A stretch of DNA of 9,321 bases from Nitrososphaerota archaeon (GTDB lineage Archaea > Thermoproteota > Nitrososphaeria > Nitrososphaerales > Gagatemarchaeaceae), in the NCBI GenBank assembly GCA_003135575.1, contig PLCG01000062.1, forward strand, positions 2,423-11,743. Reading direction: 5' to 3'. The translations under genes were made by a program, and so were the position numbers. Shown here in pieces: positions 6,295-9,321 of the stretch (position 1 is its first letter; each line of letters starts with the position of its first letter). Under the pieces are notes generated by a model. It did not search any database and had not been told where the DNA came from. It saw nothing but the letters and a program-made list of their open reading frames with translations.

Positions 6295-6963
6295 CTAAGC
6301 TCCGTGAGCGGGCGAAATCCGTGTTATCGCGGCCCTCAAGGCCTTCAGAGGCTCAAGAAGCGAGACGAAAAGAGCAGCGAGAATCGCCTTTGAACCAAAG
6401 TTCAACGATAGGCTGAGATGAAATGGGTCTGTGGTCGTCAGGACCTGCGGGAATGCATTGCCAGAGTAGTAGTATTGCGGAAAGCCGTAGAGTATCCATG
6501 TCGCCCAGACCGCGCCCAAGAACAACAGAAGGGCTGCGCTGGTCCACTTGAACCTCAGGTGGTCATGCACAAGGATGATCGGTGATATCATGACGAGCCA
6601 TAGCAGGAATATCCTGACGTCCGTCCCGGTGATTGAGGGAGGGTCTCCCAACGCAGCGCTCAGACTGAATGTCAGGCGGTAGATCAGTTCGTAGACCTGA
6701 AGAAAGGCGTTCGCGAAGAGGATGCCGAGGACTATCGACTTGATCTCCGTGTATCCGACGCTCTTGAACCTATACTGGCTCACCACGTAGATGACAGCCA
6801 CGGAGGCGAGTGAGACAGAGGAAACGCCTCCAATCTGATATACCCAGAGCTGACCTTCGAAGGTCAGGATTAGCCCCGCGAGGAGCACGACGAATGCCGC
6901 GACGTAAGAGAGCAGGACGACCCAGTGAATGGCCTTGTCCAAGCTTGAGGTCGGGGTCGTCAA
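6295..6963 (-). CDS. Six-span membrane protein of unknown function
   Basis: 222 residues, almost entirely hydrophobic. Likely spans are near 13-35, 43-63, 75-100, 115-133, 140-160 and 188-206. Features that might matter are HDH (133-135) at the end of span four and an aromatic loop GFPQYYYSGNAFPQ (160-173). The C-terminus after the last span is basic and short. The start taken is TTG at 6963; another TTG at 6942 would shorten it by seven residues, and there is no Shine-Dalgarno to decide. It is transcribed away from the mannosyltransferase gene and lies 72 bases before the NTF2-like gene on the same strand. I do not recognise a family. Confidence 0.7.
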   Translation of the reverse strand: MTTPTSSLDKAIHWVVLLSYVAAFVVLLAGLILTFEGQLWVYQIGGVSSVSLASVAVIYVVSQYRFKSVGYTEIKSIVLGILFANAFLQVYELIYRLTFSLSAALGDPPSITGTDVRIFLLWLVMISPIILVHDHLRFKWTSAALLLFLGAVWATWILYGFPQYYYSGNAFPQVLTTTDPFHLSLSLNFGSKAILAALFVSLLEPLKALRAAITRISPAHGA

Positions 6964-6993
6964 AGCCCTGATGTTCTTACCGGCGAGCAGGTC

Positions 6994-7020
6994 TGGATTT
7001 AGCTGTTTGAAGCTTATATC
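6994..7020. promoter_or_regulatory. Divergent promoter region with A/T-rich boxes readable on both strands
   Basis: The plus strand carries CTTATATC at 7013-7020 and GGATTTAGC at about 6995-7003; the minus strand reads GATATAAGC and GCTAAATCC at the same places. Either could serve the six-span gene (start 6963) or the mannosyltransferase gene. The plus-strand box at 7013-7020 predicts a transcript start near 7043, which is past a GTG at 7021 and favours the ATG at 7057. Confidence 0.4.
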
Positions 7021-7056
7021 GTGAGAGTAGTTCGAACCCGGCTGGGTTTGGCAGCG

Positions 7057-8448
7057 ATGTTTGAAGCGCCTCCCGAGCGCACTGAAGGGTCGGGACGCGG
7101 GCTAGTGCGGAGGTTAGTGGGCGGGCTCAACATTGGGCATCTGCTCCTGCTGATCTTCGCGCTTCACCTCTTCGCGCTCTCGTTTCCCTCGGACACCTCC
7201 AACGGCGGAGGCCTCGTTTTCGACGAGTCTTTCTACGTGCCCGCCGCTCACGACCTCCTCAAGGGAATCGCATCTAATCTCGAGCATCCCTTCTTCGGGA
7301 AGCTCTGGGGAGTCCTCGGGATCAGCATCTTCGGTGACAACTTCTTCGGCTGGCGCATATTCTACGCGGCAATCGGGACGCTCTCGGTATGGCTAATGTA
7401 CGAGCTCGCGAGGCACTTCTTCTCGAAGGAAAAGGCCCTCCTCGCGGCCTCGATGCTCGCGTTCGAGAACATGTTCTTCATCCACTCGTCGCTGCTCCTG
7501 CTAGACGGGCCGCCGGTACTCTTTGCCCTCGCCGGGTTCCTCGCCTACTTCAAGAGGCGCTACTACCTGTCAGCACTGGCCTTCGGCCTGTGTATTTTGA
7601 GCAAGGAGACCGGGGTATTCTTCCTCTTGGCCTTGGCGCTCTACCATCTCTGGGCGAACTGGAAGAGGCTCAGGTTGCCGAGCGGGCCGATTGGCTTTAG
7701 GAAGATCCTCGTATTTGCGATCATGATCTCGCTCGTTGTGGGTCTCCCCCTCTGGGCGTACGACTCCGCATACCACCCCTCCGGCAAAGCGACGGTCGTT
7801 ATCTCGCCATCGGTCATCATCGACCCTGTTTCCAACCAGACCGTGACGACCACCAGGACCTCGACGATCCACTCGGACAACGTCACCAACCCCCTGCAGA
7901 ACTTCGAGTATTACTTCACGTATCAGTCCTCATTGACCGGCTGCGGGAAGGTGGACCAGTGGAACTGCTACCCTTGGAACTGGATCCTTCCCTTCGACGT
8001 CACGCCGCTGCCCTACTACGTCAGCACGGTCACCGTCACGTCCACCGCGCAGAACGGGTCCGTCGTCGGGGTGATCAACTATCATCCAATTGACTGGCGC
8101 GGGATAGGGAACCTTGTGATCTGGTACTCGATCTGGCTGGTCGTCCCAGTCGTCGCGTGGAGGTTCGTTCGAAGACAGGCCGGTGAGGCCGACGTGCTGG
8201 CGGGATGCCTCATAGCGGCGACGTACCTGCCACTCTACTACATCTCGTTGGTCAGCCACAGGGTAGAGTACGCCTTCTATTTCCTCAACACCGACGTGGG
8301 GCTTGCGCTCGGGATTCCCTTGGTCATCGGATTCGTAGCTCGGGGAAACGCCAAGACGGAACGCTTGCTCATTTTGCTGTGGGTCGTCGCGGCGGCCGTC
8401 TTCTTCTTCGCCTACTTCCCTGTGAACCCCTTCGCGTTCAGGTCATAG
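7057..8448 (+). CDS. GT39/PMT-like protein O-mannosyltransferase (GT-C membrane glycosyltransferase)
   Basis: 463 residues from the ATG at 7057. After a short polar N-terminus the protein has many spans. The first extracytoplasmic loop carries the acidic pair FDESFY (D56, E57) expected as catalytic/metal site in PMT/ArnT-type GT-C enzymes, followed by EHPFFGKLW (76-84), the counterpart of the HPPLGK motif. Further family-like pieces are LLLLDGPPVL (D150), ILSKETGVFF near 180-189, and CYPWNWILPF near 304-313 within a large loop, like the PWxW segment of PMTs. That loop also has two cysteines (CGKVDQWNC) and sequons. Family members transfer mannose from a polyprenyl phosphate lipid to Ser/Thr of exported proteins. 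The 7021 GTG start would add 12 residues, but a TATA-like box ends at 7020. Lipid-sugar donor and acceptor are inferred, and the enzyme could act on lipids instead. Confidence 0.83.
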   Translation: MFEAPPERTEGSGRGLVRRLVGGLNIGHLLLLIFALHLFALSFPSDTSNGGGLVFDESFYVPAAHDLLKGIASNLEHPFFGKLWGVLGISIFGDNFFGWRIFYAAIGTLSVWLMYELARHFFSKEKALLAASMLAFENMFFIHSSLLLLDGPPVLFALAGFLAYFKRRYYLSALAFGLCILSKETGVFFLLALALYHLWANWKRLRLPSGPIGFRKILVFAIMISLVVGLPLWAYDSAYHPSGKATVVISPSVIIDPVSNQTVTTTRTSTIHSDNVTNPLQNFEYYFTYQSSLTGCGKVDQWNCYPWNWILPFDVTPLPYYVSTVTVTSTAQNGSVVGVINYHPIDWRGIGNLVIWYSIWLVVPVVAWRFVRRQAGEADVLAGCLIAATYLPLYYISLVSHRVEYAFYFLNTDVGLALGIPLVIGFVARGNAKTERLLILLWVVAAAVFFFAYFPVNPFAFRS

Positions 8449-8504
8449 CCCCGGCCCGTCGCCTTGGACTGCTTACGGTAACTATCCTTCGTGTCCCTAT
8501 GCGG

Positions 8505-8512
8505 CTTAAATA
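8505..8512 (+). promoter_or_regulatory. TATA box of the VOC-family gene (leaderless)
   Basis: CTTAAATA is centred about 26.5 bases before the ATG at 8535, the standard spacing from an archaeal TATA box to the transcript start. The transcript should begin at or next to the ATG, so the gene is probably leaderless. This also rejects the GTG at 8514, which sits two bases after the box. Confidence 0.65.
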
Positions 8513-8534
8513 GGTGCGGCAGTCGTTTCGCCTC

Positions 8535-8945
8535 ATGGTTTCGCTATCTCAAGCAAGCAAGCATGCTACACTTCTTCCCGTCAAGAACATGGACAGGGCG
8601 GTCAAGTTCTACACGCAGACGCTAGGCGGCAAGGTCCTCATGCGCGACACAGGCGACATGAAGGATTTCTGGGCCTCGATCAAGGTGAGCGGATCCGAGT
8701 TCTGGCTGGTCTCCCCCGAAGACAAAGAGAAGCTGGAGCTTGCTTACTCGGTCTTCACGATCGACGACATCAAAGCGGGTGTCGCTGACCTGAAGGCGAA
8801 GGGAGTGAAGTTTGGCAAGGGTGAAAAGACGGGCAAGGACAGCAAGGTCGTAGGCCCGATAACTTACGACTCTTTTGGAGCGATGGCGTTCTTCAAGGAC
8901 ACGGAGGGAAACCTCCTCATGCTCTACCAGAGCACCATGTCCTGA
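8535..8945 (+). CDS. VOC-superfamily protein (glyoxalase/bleomycin-resistance fold)
   Basis: 136 residues, a normal size for a two-module VOC protein. The first module opens HATLLPVKNMDRAVKFYTQTLGG (10-32), typical of the family; the second has YSVFTIDDIKAGVADLKAKG (71-90) and ends AFFKDTEGNLLMLY (118-131). In metal-dependent members the end of the second module reads GNxxEL, where Glu binds the metal; here the position is Met129. H10 is present, and E68 sits about where the second-module His/Gln usually lies. The protein may therefore bind metal weakly or act as a non-metal binding protein or dioxygenase-like relative; no substrate can be named. The start at 8535 is set by the TATA spacing; an earlier GTG at 8514 would add seven unsupported residues. 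The downstream gene follows after 45 bases and may be co-transcribed. Confidence 0.85.
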   Translation: MVSLSQASKHATLLPVKNMDRAVKFYTQTLGGKVLMRDTGDMKDFWASIKVSGSEFWLVSPEDKEKLELAYSVFTIDDIKAGVADLKAKGVKFGKGEKTGKDSKVVGPITYDSFGAMAFFKDTEGNLLMLYQSTMS

Positions 8946-8990
8946 GCGAAGAGACCCACCAGCTCCGGCATGGGCCCTCGGAACCCCTAA

Positions 8991-9287
8991 ATGGTCGCGG
9001 CGCCCGCGCGAAACAGATTGAAGCGGGAAAGGAAGCCGCCGCAGAAGTGGAGGCGCAACATGGTGGCGGCGGTCGTTTTCTTGGCCATTCTTGATGTGGT
9101 CATCCTCTCTGCGACCCCCAACACCACGAGGATTGTGTTTGCCCTGGTTGTCACAATCGTGGTCGGCTACGCGATACTGAGGATCTGGCGCAGCAACATC
9201 AAGTTGGAAAAGACGGCGGCAGACCTCGAGAGGAGCCCATCGGGAGGGAGCAGACCTCCCTCCGGTAGTTCGGGAAAGAAGCGTTAG
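8991..9287 (+). CDS. Small two-span membrane protein with basic ends
   Basis: 98 residues. A strongly basic N-terminus (RNRLKRERKPPQKWRRN, 7-23) precedes two membrane spans (about 24-41 and 46-65) joined by a tiny loop, ATPNT. Then come an amphipathic helix (about 66-81) and a low-complexity tail rich in Ser, Gly and Pro ending GKKR. Both ends should be cytoplasmic by the positive-inside rule. No Shine-Dalgarno or clear TATA box precedes the ATG at 8991, so it may be read from the VOC promoter; the ATG at 9060 is an alternative start but loses the basic leader. Family not recognised. Confidence 0.65.
   Translation: MVAAPARNRLKRERKPPQKWRRNMVAAVVFLAILDVVILSATPNTTRIVFALVVTIVVGYAILRIWRSNIKLEKTAADLERSPSGGSRPPSGSSGKKR
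9241..9265 (+). repeat. GC-rich inverted repeat (hairpin) inside the 3' end of the small membrane protein gene
   Basis: Arms CGGGAGGGAG (9241-9250) and CTCCCTCCGG (9256-9265) flank the five-base loop CAGAC. Eight inner base pairs are perfect, then one mismatch and one more pair. It lies about 20 bases before the stop codon and encodes part of the Ser/Gly/Pro tail. There is no T tract after it, so it is not a classical intrinsic terminator, though it could slow transcription or protect the 3' end. Confidence 0.5.
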
Positions 9288-9321
9288 AGCCCATAATTCC
9301 TAAAACTTACATACGATTCCA

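Noticed and set aside
8449..8534. Possible tRNA or small RNA between the mannosyltransferase and VOC genes
   Set aside because: No cloverleaf arms or conserved tRNA T-loop sequence can be found; the stretch is explained by a promoter.

Overview
The window looks archaeal. Several genes have an A/T-rich, TATA-like octamer about 24-27 bases before the first plausible start codon and no Shine-Dalgarno in between, as expected of leaderless archaeal transcripts. The clearest case is the VOC-family gene at 8535. Sec-type signal peptides, many N-glycosylation sequons on secreted proteins and a GT39/PMT-type O-mannosyltransferase also fit. Base composition is moderately GC-rich, and TTG starts occur beside ATG. 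The phylum cannot be fixed; a GC-rich TACK/Thermoproteota or Thermoplasmatota lineage is a guess.

Left half (1-4634, all minus strand): a tightly coupled three-gene operon. Read in transcription order it has (a) a secreted, probably N-glycosylated single-pass membrane protein with a 49-residue cytoplasmic tail, (b) an 894-residue FtsZ/tubulin-superfamily GTPase-like protein with a long coiled coil and a C-terminal domain, and (c) a polytopic membrane protein that runs off the left edge. Junctions are a 4-base TTGA overlap and a 1-base TGATG overlap, so the three products are probably made together. A large tubulin-like protein with an ectodomain anchor and a multispan membrane protein suggests a membrane-remodelling or envelope cytoskeleton module. 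This is the most interesting content of the window.

Middle (4635-6222): a divergent intergenic region of about 250 bases, a small plus-strand secreted protein with two cysteines, and, tail-to-tail with it across 13 bases, a minus-strand gene for an extracytoplasmic NTF2/SnoaL-like domain held between two membrane segments with a long Ser/Thr-rich stalk.

Right half (6295-9321): a minus-strand six-span membrane protein of unknown function, divergently transcribed from a GT39/PMT-like mannosyltransferase; the two share an intergenic region with A/T-rich boxes readable on both strands. Then come a small VOC (glyoxalase/bleomycin-resistance fold) protein with its own promoter and a two-span small membrane protein whose 3' end contains a strong GC hairpin. 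The Ser/Thr-rich protein near the O-mannosyltransferase is a plausible substrate. Overall the window is mostly cell-envelope and surface biology. No rRNA, tRNA, CRISPR or mobile element was seen.
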